NCBI GenBank assembly: GCA_022393335.1
Contig: JAJEKB010019876.1
Coordinates: forward strand, 185,080 to 249,079
Length of the DNA: 64,000 nucleotides
Source: Macrotrachela quadricornifera
Lineage: Eukaryota > Rotifera > Eurotatoria > Philodinida > Philodinidae
Direction of reading: 5' to 3'
Positions 48,455-59,930 of the stretch are shown here, piece by piece. The position numbers and the translations under genes are program-made. The first letter of the stretch is position 1; each line of letters starts with the position of its first letter. The notes under the pieces are model-generated. The model made no database searches and was not told where the DNA came from. It saw only the letters and a program-made list of their open reading frames with translations.

Positions 48455-48785
48455 ATGATCTTGTACCAAAATTTTTTTTTATGAAAAAAAATGACTTTTT
48501 TAAAAAAGAATAACTTTCTTTAAAAAGTTTGACCAAAAGGTTTTTGAGGTCAAGGAACTGAATGGTACCATTAGTTTTTTATGATCTTGTAACAAAAATT
48601 TTTTTTTCGAAAAAAAATGACTATTTTAAAAAAAATTATTTTTCTTTTAAAAAGTTTGATCTAAAGGTTTTTGGGGTAGAGAAATTCCATGATACTATTA
48701 GTTTTTTATGATCTCGTAACAAAAAATTTTTTTAACGGAAAAAAAATGAATTTTTTTTTATAAAATTTGACCCAAGCACTTTGAA
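48455..48785 (+). repeat. Tandem 126-bp repeat (family A subunits)
   Basis: Units start at the ATGATCTTGTA/ATGATCTCGTA motif at 48455, 48581 and 48708. Each carries an A/T homopolymer section, AAAAAGTTTGA(C/T)C and a TTTTTG(A/G)GGT block. The inverse complement of the same plan occurs at 55190-55560 and 56290-56680. Confidence 0.8.
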
Positions 48786-48989
48786 AGGCAAGCAATGAAT
48801 TAGTGCGACTAAGTTTCAAAAGTTTATAGATTTACTATTTCTTCGACTGAAGAGAGAGTGATAGGGAAAAAAGTGAAATGGGTTTATTTGTTTCTGTCAG
48901 TTCAAGAGTCAAAAAAACATGTTCTTAGATAAACCAACAAGAAATCTCAACTTTGAAAAAATCGAATCTTAACGTTTTAGTAAAAGTTT

Positions 48990-49870
48990 TTGGGGATGAA
49001 GGAATCGAATGGCACCATTAATTTTTGAATTTTTTTGAATAATTTTTTTAGTAAAAGAAGGCTTTTTTACGAAATAACGATTTGTCTCGTGAATTCGAGC
49101 AGATGTCATATAACATAAAATAAGTTTGTAGTTATAGAGGTATGCTCTCTTCTAAAGTTTCTCTGTATCTTTCTGTATTCAAGCGAATCTAAAAATGTTA
49201 TCAGTTACATTAATATCAAAAGCTTATGATATTCTAGTTGAAAACTATATGAAGGGTAATGGAGGGTAAAGAATTCGCATCGGGAGTCAAATTTGTCGTT
49301 AGTAATAAGTTACCAAACAATTAGTAATTAGTTTTACTTTTTTTCCTAAGAAGTTTGATCCAAGATAGTCAAAGATCAATAAATGAAAACTGAATTGGTT
49401 TGCCAAATAATTAATAAGAAATAATATAAACTGTCCCCAGTAAAACTTCACTAGAGACAATTGACTATGAGGAATCGAAATCTGGAGTTAGTTTTTCAAT
49501 ATTGATAGCTATTAAATAATGATAAATTAACAAATCATCGTTTCTAATAAAACTTGACTTATCGTTATGGAGCACGGAAATTACGAATTCGAAGTCAGTA
49601 AAAATGTTTGCAATCTATTTCTTAGCTTTCTTTGATGAACTGTTTGTTGTTTCAAGCTTGACTCACGGATATTCAAGGGTCGTAAATCTATGCTTGATAT
49701 TGATTCTAATATAAAGAGTTTTCTTTATTGATTAAGATGAATGATTCGATTCATCAGGTAAAATAAATCTTTGTTAGACATTTGATGTAAAAAATGACCT
49801 ATTCATTATTAAAGGACTTCTGAATCCTAATATGGTGTTATTTGCTTGTTATCATTCCGAATTTCTGTTC
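48990..49870 (+). repeat. Large direct repeat, copy 1 (period about 1.465 kb)
   Basis: Matches 50455-51330 with an estimated 70-80 percent identity; paired landmarks are 49076/50539 (TAACGATTTGT), 49114/50578 (CATAAAATAAG) and 49430/50895 (CTGTC.C.AGTAAAA). The right end (49740-49870) matches a third partial copy at 51886-51990. Confidence 0.8.
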
Positions 49871-50454
49871 ACTTAGTTCTGAACAGTATGCGTTTTTTCT
49901 TATATCCGGAGATCGTAACGAATAAATGCTACCGGAAATCCCAATGAAAAGTTGGGGCGAAATATTGTATTGCTGTTTTCTTGTCTGAGAGAGGGAGTCA
50001 TATGAAAAACATAATTCTGTGCGTGCGTGCTTGCTCAGAATACAAGGTCAGGCTAAAGTAACTTAGCTGAAATCAATGGGAACGTTACGTTTTGTCTCAG
50101 TTTTTCATTATGAACTCCAGTTAAACTTTAGTCCAGGCGACTCATGTTCATACTCTATCAATGCATCAGAAAAGTCAAAAAATGTTATCTACGATGAGAA
50201 AATCGTGGGTGCTTGATATTTTTCGTATTTAAGATTGATAGTTTTGGTTTTAGAAATCATGAAATGTGGGAGCTTGGTTCACACTGAGGTGGCTACAGCG
50301 TCACATTTGTCGACCATTTATTTACAAATGATTCTCGAAATAGATAGAATGAATTCAGTCGAGAGTTAAGCGAGTTATCTCTGACGAGCGTTACTTGTAT
50401 TTAAGAACAGACTAAAAAAAAACAGTTTTTATAGAGTTTGATCAAAGATTGTCT

Positions 50455-51330
50455 GGATCGAGAAATCGATCGATAGCACTAGTTTTTGGAAAAATTTGAA
50501 AGGAGTTTTTGATTATAAAATGTTTTTTTCTAAGGATATAACGATTTGTTTCCCGAACTGAAGCAAGGTTCATATAGCATAAAATAAGTTTGCAGTTTTA
50601 CAGATATGCTTGTTTCTAAAGTTTGTCGGTATGTTTGTGTATTTATCCCAATCAAAAAATGGCGTCGTCTAGATTAATATTTAAAAATCGTGATGGTCTA
50701 TATGAAAACTCAACGAAGGGTTATCGAAGGTATAAAATTCGAATCTCGGGTGAAATTCGAGGTTAATAATAAGTAAATAAACAAATCATAGTTCGTTTTG
50801 TTATTTATCTTAAAAAGTTTGATTCAAGATAACTGAAGATTGATAAACCAAGACTGAATGGGTTTTACCAAAAAATTAATAATCAATAACATGAACTGTC
50901 TCTAGTAAAAAGTCACCAAAGATAAGTTGCTATGGGGAACTCAAGTCTGATGTTAGTTTTTCAATATTGTTTGTTATTAATTAATGGTAAATGAATAAAT
51001 CATAGTTTTTGATAAAACTTGACTGACCGTTGTCAAGTGCAGAAAATCCGAATTCGTAGTGAATAAGAGCTGTTTTAATCTATTGCTTAGGTTTTTTAAT
51101 AAACATCTTTCTATCTGAAGCTTGAATTAAGAATAATCGGGCGTCATCATCCATGTTCGACATTGACTCAAATAGAAACATTTTTCTTTGTACATTACCA
51201 TACGTCAAAGTTTTGAGTAAGATTTACACGAAAGTATGTAAAAGAACGAATTCGTTGCTTGATGTCGTATTGTTGAGTCTTCATAGACATCGCTCTTAAA
51301 ATAACATTTAAAATAGACAAAGATTTTTCC
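50455..51330 (+). repeat. Large direct repeat, copy 2
   Basis: Second copy, see 48990-49870. The spacing stays at 1463-1475 bp throughout, so it is a segmental tandem duplication, not independent insertions of short elements. Confidence 0.8.
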
Positions 51331-53031
51331 TAGATCACAATGTAATGTACTCTATTGGTAGCAGTTTTCGAATAGTTTTCCTTTTTTAGCTTCTTAATGA
51401 GTGTCTTAACAAATGTCTAGTAACTTTTTGAGAAGAATTAAAACGCGATGCATCAGTTCGGTTCAAATCGGAACTAATATTGAAGGATGTAGCGGTGTTA
51501 AATATGGGAATGACTAGACATTGACCTAGAACGTTATTTCAAAGCATAGTTTTGAAATAAGTCTCAAGTAATTTAAGTGAATTTTCAAGAAGCCTAATTA
51601 ATCTTGTTTGATAATGAATCCGGCAAAATATCACTTTGTAAAAATAGAAAAGAAATTGAAAAGTGATTAAAATTACACAATGTTATCTGGGTGTTGGAAG
51701 TTTCGGATTGCGTATCGATATGTTAGGAGTAAGCTACTTTTGTGCAAATGAGAATCCTAATATGACAGATGACGGACAGGAAAACAAAGCGTACATGGAA
51801 ACGGCTAGTCGTGCATTGAAAAACTTTATCATAAGTGCACTAAGTGAGATTTGAAATGTCTTAATAGATTCTCAAATAACTTGATTCTTGAGCAAAAATA
51901 ATTCTTTATTAGACATTTTATGTAACAGAGTATATTCAGTAAAGGAATTGGGAATACTAACAGTGTTATTTGCTTATTGTAGTGTAAGCAGAAATAGATA
52001 TGAATTCGTGTCGTCCTAAAACTTTAAGCTGTCCGGAATTCTCAAGTTTGAAAAAAGATATTTTTTCACGGAATTGTGGTTTGAATTAATCGTCACCTGG
52101 TCATGCTATTGAACTTGATGAACAAACTGAAACATCTGAGCCGTATCTAATTCCGTTTTCTTAAGAAAACAGTCGTATAGTGATAAATATTGCACTTAAA
52201 AAGACATGAATGTTTGTCTCTTAGTTTTGTTCAAACAAGTCAGAGTTCAGGATTAGAAAATATGGCGTCTCAAACCAGTGAATATGGTCATATATCTGTA
52301 TTAGACTTGATCAATCTCAGTTGAAGTCAAAGAACTCGAACTTGAGATTTTCTTGTCATTTACGTATGAATCTATATAGGGATATTTCTATAAAATGATC
52401 ATTGCTAGAGTGAGTGTTTGTTTCGTAGCTTTCATGCAATCAAGGAGATTGAGATATAAGATATCCAAATGAAAATTGTCTGGAATGATAATCACACTAA
52501 ATTTTCTTTCAGAAAAGGGTCAGCGAGTCCGTAGGATGAGCGCTATTTGTGGTTTAGTTTCATCCGTCGCAACTATGTTGAATGTACTATTTTTCTTCAA
52601 TGCGTCTTTATAAAAATTCTTTTCTTCATCTAATAATCGGCTGCATGGGAAGCTTTATTCAATATAATTTAAATTAAGTCATATAAAAATTTTTTTCCGA
52701 ACTTAAAATAAAGAGCAAAATAGACCGTAAATACATACTTGATTATAAATATCAATCTATTTAAGAAAATCTCTTTTCTCAATTATTTTTTAAATTTTCA
52801 TTTGTCGACTTGTCTAGAATAAACAGATACTAAACGACTACTTAATTAGTATAAATTAATCATTAAGAAAAAAATACGGCATACGAGTATCTAAAATCGT
52901 TCATTCGTTGACATATGAAGTGTCTAAGTTAGATGTGTCTTCCAACAATTATATCTCAATTAAAATGTCTTGTTTTTTTTAATGATTTCGTTGATTTGAA
53001 TCAGTATCTGCTAGTCTTTTCGGTTTTCGTA
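51331..53031. other. Repeat-derived intergenic region
   Basis: 51886-51990 is a third partial copy of the large repeat (TTAGACATTTTATGTAA, GGTGTTATTTGCTT-like). At 52505 there is another family A-like motif (TTTCAGAAAAGGGTCAGCG). A 63-codon frame at 51663-51854 has no recognisable product. Confidence 0.5.
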
Positions 53032-53039
53032 TATATAAA
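53032..53039 (+). promoter_or_regulatory. TATA box of the 369-codon ORF
   Basis: TATATAAA, 96 bp upstream of the ATG at 53135 and immediately followed by ACGTGTC. Its placement supports transcription of the ORF. Confidence 0.5.
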
Positions 53040-53134
53040 CGTGTCATATAGTAAGTTAAAGGACCGCTTAGTTATGTTTTCGACTGTCTACCATAATTGT
53101 TTTTTCTTTTGAAGATCAATTCTATCTAAAAGTC

Positions 53135-54244
53135 ATGTCGACTAAATCAAAGAGTCAAAACGTCAATAGAACAATGCCTGGTCCTGTTCATCATGTACGG
53201 TGTACTTCTTCATTTCAATTACCTATGCTGAAAAAATGGAAAAAATATTTTTTAAACGTTTGCAAAAATATAAAAAAACTTACGCATGTATTAAATGCTG
53301 ATATTTCTGACACTGCACAGTTACGTGTTACATCCAGTAACAGAGATACCATAGAATATGTGAAATCCGTTGTACAAAAAGAAATCGCGATGTTCATTAA
53401 TAGAGAAAAACAAGTAACAAGACCATTAATACCACCAAAAGTGAAGAAACAACGATTGGTAGTACCATTCAAACAGCTGAAAAATAAGAAATCGACTTTT
53501 AATCATTTACCTAGATTGAATATTGCAATTAAAAAGAAGAAGATTAAATGTAAAAAATGGTATGAATTCGATAGGAAATTCAAGAGAACAAAAAGTATAC
53601 TGAAATACATACGGCAAAAAGTCAAATATGACAGACGTCATCATCCCGTTTCACTTTATCGACAACAAAAACGTTCATCATTTGAATATTGGCAAAAAAA
53701 GATTATTGAACGACAACGAAATCATTGGAAAGCGGAACACCCTTATATAATCAAAACAAAGTTTGAACCAAATCGACATGAAAGAAAATTTTTGGATCCA
53801 TATAAACATATGACTACGTACGGATCGCATACGAAGTCTAGTAACATTACCGTCGTTAAAAATACAAATAATATTGCGTGGCCAACCGAACCTCTCTTAA
53901 GTTCATATTTTCATTTTTCAGAACTACCTTTTATTTTTGCTCGTCCTCTTACACATAACAATAACAGAATATTACTTCGTTATTCTAATCAACGTGTATT
54001 TATTTATGCTATACCTGTCAATCATTGTAATAGACCATCAAAGAAATATTTGATCAACACACTTTCGACACTAGATATCATTCAACCGCAATTTTTTGAT
54101 AATCACCTACCATTATCGGTACCTTCTCGTCAAATTGCAACTTTGGCGAAACCACGTTATCATCGTAATAATACAAGCCAATCAACACGATCAAAGAAGC
54201 AAAAGCCAAAGAAGTCTAAAAAACAGCCTAAAAAGCCCTGCTAA
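53135..54244 (+). CDS. Uncharacterised, highly basic 369-residue protein (intronless)
   Basis: No family recognised. A single uninterrupted frame of 370 codons, far longer than chance in DNA this AT-rich. It starts MSTKSKSQNVNRTMPG and is extremely rich in Lys, Arg and His, with clusters such as LNIAIKKKKIKCKKWYEF and a C-terminal KKQKPKKSKKQPKKPC that could act as nuclear or nucleic-acid-binding tails. Residues about 64-90 (QLRVTSSNRDTIEYVKSVV) have a beta-strand then helix pattern faintly like a KH domain; weak. The middle has Tyr and Trp but no membrane segment. Unlike every other gene in the window it has no introns and sits between transposon repeats. A TATA box lies 96 bp upstream and AATAAA at 54284. 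It could be a rapidly evolving host gene or the coding part of an unknown mobile element. Confidence 0.65.
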   Translation: MSTKSKSQNVNRTMPGPVHHVRCTSSFQLPMLKKWKKYFLNVCKNIKKLTHVLNADISDTAQLRVTSSNRDTIEYVKSVVQKEIAMFINREKQVTRPLIPPKVKKQRLVVPFKQLKNKKSTFNHLPRLNIAIKKKKIKCKKWYEFDRKFKRTKSILKYIRQKVKYDRRHHPVSLYRQQKRSSFEYWQKKIIERQRNHWKAEHPYIIKTKFEPNRHERKFLDPYKHMTTYGSHTKSSNITVVKNTNNIAWPTEPLLSSYFHFSELPFIFARPLTHNNNRILLRYSNQRVFIYAIPVNHCNRPSKKYLINTLSTLDIIQPQFFDNHLPLSVPSRQIATLAKPRYHRNNTSQSTRSKKQKPKKSKKQPKKPC

Positions 54245-54301
54245 AGAAGAATATATATATATGTGTTGTTATAATCACCAACTAAATAAAGAACTTATGA
54301 T

Positions 54302-54415
54302 ATGGGTCCAAGTAATATTGTGAATGCCCCTGAAGAACAAAAGGATGCTTTTTCAAGACTTTGCGATCGTTTTGCTCATCTGCTAAAGAATACTATCGCT
54401 GATCTTCTTCTGTAA
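54302..54415 (+). CDS. Small ORF downstream of the basic protein
   Basis: A 37-codon frame, MGPSNIVNAPEEQKDAFSRL then CDRFAHLLKNTIADLLL, predicted to be one amphipathic helix, ending TAA at 54413-54415 with TAAATAAAAG directly after. It may be a separate small protein or a spliced 3' exon of the upstream ORF. Unrecognised. Confidence 0.25.
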   Translation: MGPSNIVNAPEEQKDAFSRLCDRFAHLLKNTIADLLL

Positions 54416-54604
54416 ATAAAAGATACAATTTGTTGGTAATTGAAGTTGATATATTGCTACATTATTATTACGAAGTATATACGTAGTGCGATTTCATTAT
54501 CGTTAATATCGATTATTCAAAAACAAAAGTTTAGATTCACAGATTTCACTTGTTTTCCTTACCAGGTGAATCTAATTTTAAAATAACTTGACTTTTTAAG
54601 TATA

Positions 54605-55060
54605 TCCCAGGTCGACGCGAACAGTGACAAAACGTGTTCGACACAGGCCGAACGCTGTATTTTAGCTCACGAACAATGTTCCGATCATCTTGTTCTGACG
54701 TTCGCATGCCGGTCGGAACACTGTCTGGAACGGCATACGAACGTCAGAACAAGATGATCGGAACATTGTTCGTGAGGTAAAATACAGTGTTCGGCCTGTT
54801 CCGAACGCGTTTTCGTTTTCGTTCGCCCGTTTCGAACGTGTTTTGTCACTGTTCGCTTCGATCCGGGCGGAAAAGGGACATTTCGCACCAACTTTTCATT
54901 ACAATCTCCGGTAGCAGATGTTCGTTACGATTTCCCGACATAAGAAAAAAAACAGGGTGTTCGTAATGAAAGTTGTCCAGGACAAAAAGTCATTCCGAAC
55001 TCCGGACATGTGACCGGGTGTTCGGAACGCCTGGTGCGAAATGTCCGCGACCCGATCTGA
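54605..55060. mobile_element. GC-richer compound fold-back element
   Basis: 54612-54705 and 54735-54860 are long inverted repeats with a 25-30 bp loop. Shared blocks include GCGAACAGTGACAAAAC and ACGAACAATGTTCCGATCAT, then CTTGTTCTGACGTTCG. The right arm has an extra segment of about 40 bp. Outside them GACATTTCGCACC (54878-54890) faces its inverse GGTGCGAAATGTC (55032-55044). The G+C content and CpG density are much higher than in surrounding DNA, suggesting a recent insertion. Non-coding. Confidence 0.8.
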
Positions 55061-55189
55061 GATGTTATATAAAATTTTGTCAACTGTTTTTGAGATGCTT
55101 TATTGATACAAGTAGCGCTCGTCTAAAGACTCGCTCAGCTCTTTCTCGTAGGAATCGTGTTTCTAAACTACCGTCAAGCTATGCATTTA

Positions 55190-55620
55190 TAAAATTTAAA
55201 AAAAACTGGAGTCAGATTCAAGTTTCTGGACATTCACTGCCTTTGACCAAACCTCATAAAAACAAATATTTTTCTGTTAAAAATTTGTCGTTTATTTAAA
55301 ATTTGAGCATAAAAAAATTTTTAGAAAACAGGCTTCAGATTGGGATTCCTCGACCCCGATTACCCTTCGGTCAGCCCTTATAAAAGAATTTTTTTTGCAA
55401 AAAAGGTGATCCTTTGTGTTAAAAAAAAATAGATCCGAGAAAGATTTTGAAAATCTAACATCAGATTCGAGTTCCTCGGTCCAGATTACCCTTTGGTCAA
55501 GTTTTACAGAAAATATTAATAGAATGTTTTTTTGACCTTGTACGAACATACAAGCAAGCAAGCAAACAAACAAACAATTTATTCTTGCTAGACTCCTCTC
55601 TATGAGAAAGAGAATATATT
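55190..55620 (-). repeat. Family A repeat, inverse orientation, three 125-bp units
   Basis: CAGATT-centred units begin near 55213, 55336 and 55463 (periods 123 and 127). They are followed by the inverse of AAGGTCAAAAAAACATT (55530-55546), a CAAACAAACAAACAA run and CTATGAGAAAGAGAA, the inverse of the family A start. It faces the plus-strand copies at 47-52 kb. Confidence 0.75.
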
Positions 55621-56289
55621 AAAGAAAATAAAAGAGAAGATAAATGCACTCGTTATATATGCAGAAATAAAGCTTCATAAAACGTCTCTTCGTATTCAAG
55701 AAAAAACCTATTTTCACATAAAATATGTGAATAAAAAATTATGAGTTCGCAAAATATATTCTATTGAAATATAAAAGTTCAATAAATAATGTTACCATTT
55801 GTAAACAAACTTAGTGATTTTTCTCTTTAAGATTGATTGATAGTCGGATGAAGACCCTCTGAGCTTTTTATACATCATGGACTTTATTTATCACCAAAGT
55901 ATCAACTGGAACGGATATTATTTTCTGTAAACATTCTTTCATACCTACGTTGATATATAAGTTTAAAAACCAATTTAAACAAAAATTTACGTTAAACTGA
56001 AACTGCAATCAACCGCCAATTTTTAGGTAATTTTAGTCTAATATAAACATTTAAATAAAAATCATGAACAATAAAAAAAAAAAGCTGCGATCAGATTCAG
56101 TTAACTGCAGTTGCCTCTTTCTTAATACTTTCTAATCACAAGAAAAATAACTCTAAAGATTGCGTCATCAAGCGATATTTCAAAATTCGGTTGTGGAAAT
56201 TAATTACTAATTATTACATCGCGAGACATTGAACGCAATATTTTATCTATCATACTTATACACTTGACTATAGCCGGTATCATACGGTT

Positions 56290-56740
56290 ATACACTTTTT
56301 TCCGAAAATCGGTACCCTTTGTTTCAGGAAAAAATTTCGTGTAATTCTCAAAAAACTAACACCAAATTCAAGTTTCTCGACCCCAAAGCCCCTTCGCTCG
56401 ACCCCTGCAAAAAAGAAATTTTTTCGTAAAAAAATAGTCCTTTGTTTAAAAAAAAGTGATCTATAAAAAAATTTAAAAAACTGACCTCAGGTTCGAACTC
56501 CCCACTCCCGAAAACCCTTTGGCCAAGTTTTATTAATAATATTGTTAACTAATTATTAATAATTAATGATTAATTAAAACTAATCTCAGATTCGAACTCC
56601 CCACTCCCGAAAACCCTCTGGTCAAGTTTTATGGAAAACATAAAGAAAATGTTTTTTTGACCCTGCGGACAGACAAGCAATCAAGCAATTTATGTTTACT
56701 GGACTCTTCTCTACGAGAAAGAGAACATATTTCAAAAAGG
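56290..56740 (-). repeat. Family A repeat, inverse orientation, second copy
   Basis: Units near 56364, 56488 and 56587, each carrying a TTCGAACTCCCCACTCCCGA-like block, then GTTTTTTTGACCCTGCGGAC and TCTACGAGAAAGAGAACATA. Structure parallels 55190-55620. Confidence 0.75.
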
Positions 56741-57089
56741 ATCGATAATCAAAAGGAAAAAATTAATGTTAGTTTATCATTTTAATTTTCACCTTCACCA
56801 TATTTCTTTAACCATTTGAGCTTTTTACGAAGTTTTATTTTTTCATATAAAGGATTATTCGTCCAATGAATATCTTTTTTTTTTGAAGTTATTAGTTTTA
56901 CAGGTGTTTCAGAAATGAAAAAATACAACTCTGACTAACAAGAGCTTCTACATCGTTTTCATCAGTGCATATATGCGTAGGGGTATGTACTTTGCGTAAC
57001 TGATAAATTGATACTTCATTTTGATATAAAATGTTTTTCAAAATTTGATGAATATAATGAGTAATCAAATCGGCAACTATCGACGCTTT

Positions 57090-57370
57090 TTACAGCATGG
57101 AGGTGAGAGCCATACGAACATTAAAAAGTTTCTCATAACTCAATATTTCCCATTTCACCACTTTTTTGACAACTACGATGCAGCACCCGCAGTTACGGTG
57201 AAATAGCGAGATTACGTTCTCTGCGACGAAGTCGCGTTCGCATTTGCGACACAGTTATCATAGCTCATACTGATACATGGGTGTATAAAAGGAGGTGTCG
57301 TAAGCACTCTAGCTCATTTTAACTTTTTATAGTGAGAAAGATACTCCATTTATTTTTCTAAAGAATCAAG
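57090..57370 (-). repeat. Dispersed repeat B, uninterrupted copy (empty site)
   Basis: The reverse complement matches 44290-44340 joined to 45413-45540 across the insertion point of hAT element B, including TCTTTCTCACTATAAAAAG, CCTTTTATACACCCATG and the GCGACTTCGTCGCAG palindromic part. It shows the pre-insertion arrangement. Confidence 0.8.
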
Positions 57371-59930
57371 GTAAGTGCCATGGCATATCAAAAGATCAAT
57401 ACGAAATCTAATTATTACATAGATGATTATTAATTAATTAACTATTTATCTATTAATTTATTCCTTTTTCATTTATTTATTTAGTAAATACATGATTAAC
57501 TAATTAATAATCAGTCAGTTAATCAATTATTAATTAGCTACTGACTCATAATCCATCGCTGGTTAACACTGAAAGTCAATGGGTCACTTCTATTAATGAC
57601 TGATTAACAATGATAATATATGATGATCGATAAGCATAGAACATGCTGAGATTGACTAAGCGTAATCTCTTATAAGTGCGATTTTTTTATTGCAATTGAA
57701 TACATGGGGATGTAGACTTATTCTGTCAAATAAGAATTGAAATAAGATAAACAAATAGATAAAGAAACTCAAATAAAAGATTCACATATTTTGACCGAGA
57801 ATTATTCTGAAGGGTGAGTATTGAAAAAATAATTTTTTATTGATTCGAAATCTATTCTAATAATTTAAAATCGAAAAAAGATACAACAAAATCTTTAAGA
57901 AATGCAGGTAAAAAGATGTTCTTTCTATTGATGAAGAGTTATTCTAAGATCTGATAGTTGAAATAAAATGAAGGAAAAGATGAAGTAATTCCAAAATCAA
58001 AGATTTTTTTTCTCTTAATCAGAACTCATTCTGACAATTGGGAATTGAAATAAGATAGAACAAAAAGACGAAAAACATGAAGTGAAACTAATTTATCGAT
58101 TGATTAAGACTTATTCTGATATTGATGCGTTGAAATAATATGAAGAAATGCAATTGAAATATGTACATCGATAGGCAAACGAACGATTACAATCAGACAA
58201 AAGTAAACGACCAAGTAGGCAAAAGAAAAAAAGGAAGGAGAATAGAGGGAGTAGACATAAAAGGATAGACACTTAGAATGGGTAGTCATATAGCTTGAAG
58301 AACATTCGACAGGCATCGCTTATAAGTAACTTTCATCGAAAGTTCATTCATTTGGTCCGAAACTGACAGTATATTAATGAGGGTATAATTGTTTATCGCT
58401 ACAAACTGAGATTCACTATGCTAGACTCTATGTAACACAAGATATTTTGCTAAACAAAAATCATATATTTTGAATCATTTAATAGAATTCTTTGTTTGAG
58501 TTCAAACTGCGACATCATACACATCTCTGTATGCGTATTAATATTATCACTCAATCGTGAAAAACATGCTATGCAAATACGAAAACCATTTGCATCAGGT
58601 ATCGTAGACTGTTGTGTATATGCCTATTCGTCTATTCCTCTTTCAAATGAAGTGTTTTCATAATTAATCACGAAGTATAACGATATTGTAAAGAATAATA
58701 CGAATTTTGATAATTATTTCATTTAAGCGCTATGTATATTCGAAAAAAATTCTGAATTATTGATAAAGCATCTGTTTGTTGATACAACAGTGAACAATAA
58801 TCTATTCATACTAAATAATTCAACGATGATAGTCATTTTTAACTAGTATTGGTTGATTAAATTATATCATAGTAATTAGATGATGCTTATAATCTTCTCC
58901 ATGTTTCTTTCAACTATAGATATCAGGTGGTTAGTTTGACCGTAGCTGTTATTTGAATGTTTTTACCACAGTTACTGTGTGCATTTTTATTATATGATCA
59001 TTTGTACCATAGTTATTATGAAGATTCTGACTGCGTTGTCAACAGACAGATAAATATGGAGGAATTTAGATTTCTAGACCCTTGCCTTTCAGTCTAGGGA
59101 ACATTATTTATTGTTTATCTGTCTAAATAAAAAATAGAAAAACAAAAAAAATATTTATTCAAAATTCCAAATTCAAAAACAAATTCATATCTTATTCTTA
59201 AAAAAATTAAGAATTTTTTCACTGAAAAACAGTTCGTACTTATCGTTCATTATTTATTTATTTAAAACTATCATTAAAAATATTAAAAATATTATTCAAA
59301 TTTACAAAATATACATTCATTATCTTGTGTTATTTTATTGTATTTATGCTTATTGTTGATTTATTTGCTTTTCATATTTTACCCTCAAAGAGGACGATAT
59401 ATATATAGAACGAAATCCATGGATGCCATAAATCCAATATTGATTCTGATTTATTATTAATTATTTTTTATCTTATTCTTGCTACAATGATTTATCATAA
59501 TACGTTTATAAATAACATTAATTTTTTCTTTATGTTATACAGTGTCATCCATGTGAAAAAAATATTTATTTTCTTTCAGATAGATGACATTGTATAACAA
59601 CAGAACGACAAAAATTATTTGAAGTGTCTGAGTGAGTGAATGACTAATATATCAGTATGACACATCTAAAACATATTCATTCCTTACAAAAATGCAGTAG
59701 TTCTTTTTATAATCAAAATGCTTTAACATAATCGAGTTATATCGTCTGGTTCTTTACATAACGATCTTTTTCTCTCTCATGTTTTGACTTGACGTGAAAA
59801 AAGAGAAGCAAAAGAACATAACAGATAAGAGTTATCGACAATGTGCTTACCAACTTTTCGTAGCATGGCGTGGTTTTTTTTGCTGACCATATAAAAAATA
59901 ATTAACTATATCCTCATTTTAGATATACAA
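57371..59930. other. Intergenic region upstream of PSME4
   Basis: Very AT-rich, with TTAATTAATTAA-type tracts at about 57420-57540. A short inverted repeat, GTTATACAGTGTCATC at 59534-59549 facing its near-complement at 59581-59596, could form a small hairpin. No gene recognised; the PSME4 promoter should lie in the last few hundred bases. Confidence 0.45.

Noticed and set aside
53215..53472. 85-codon antisense frame
   Set aside because: Shadow of the basic 369-codon ORF; no independent features.
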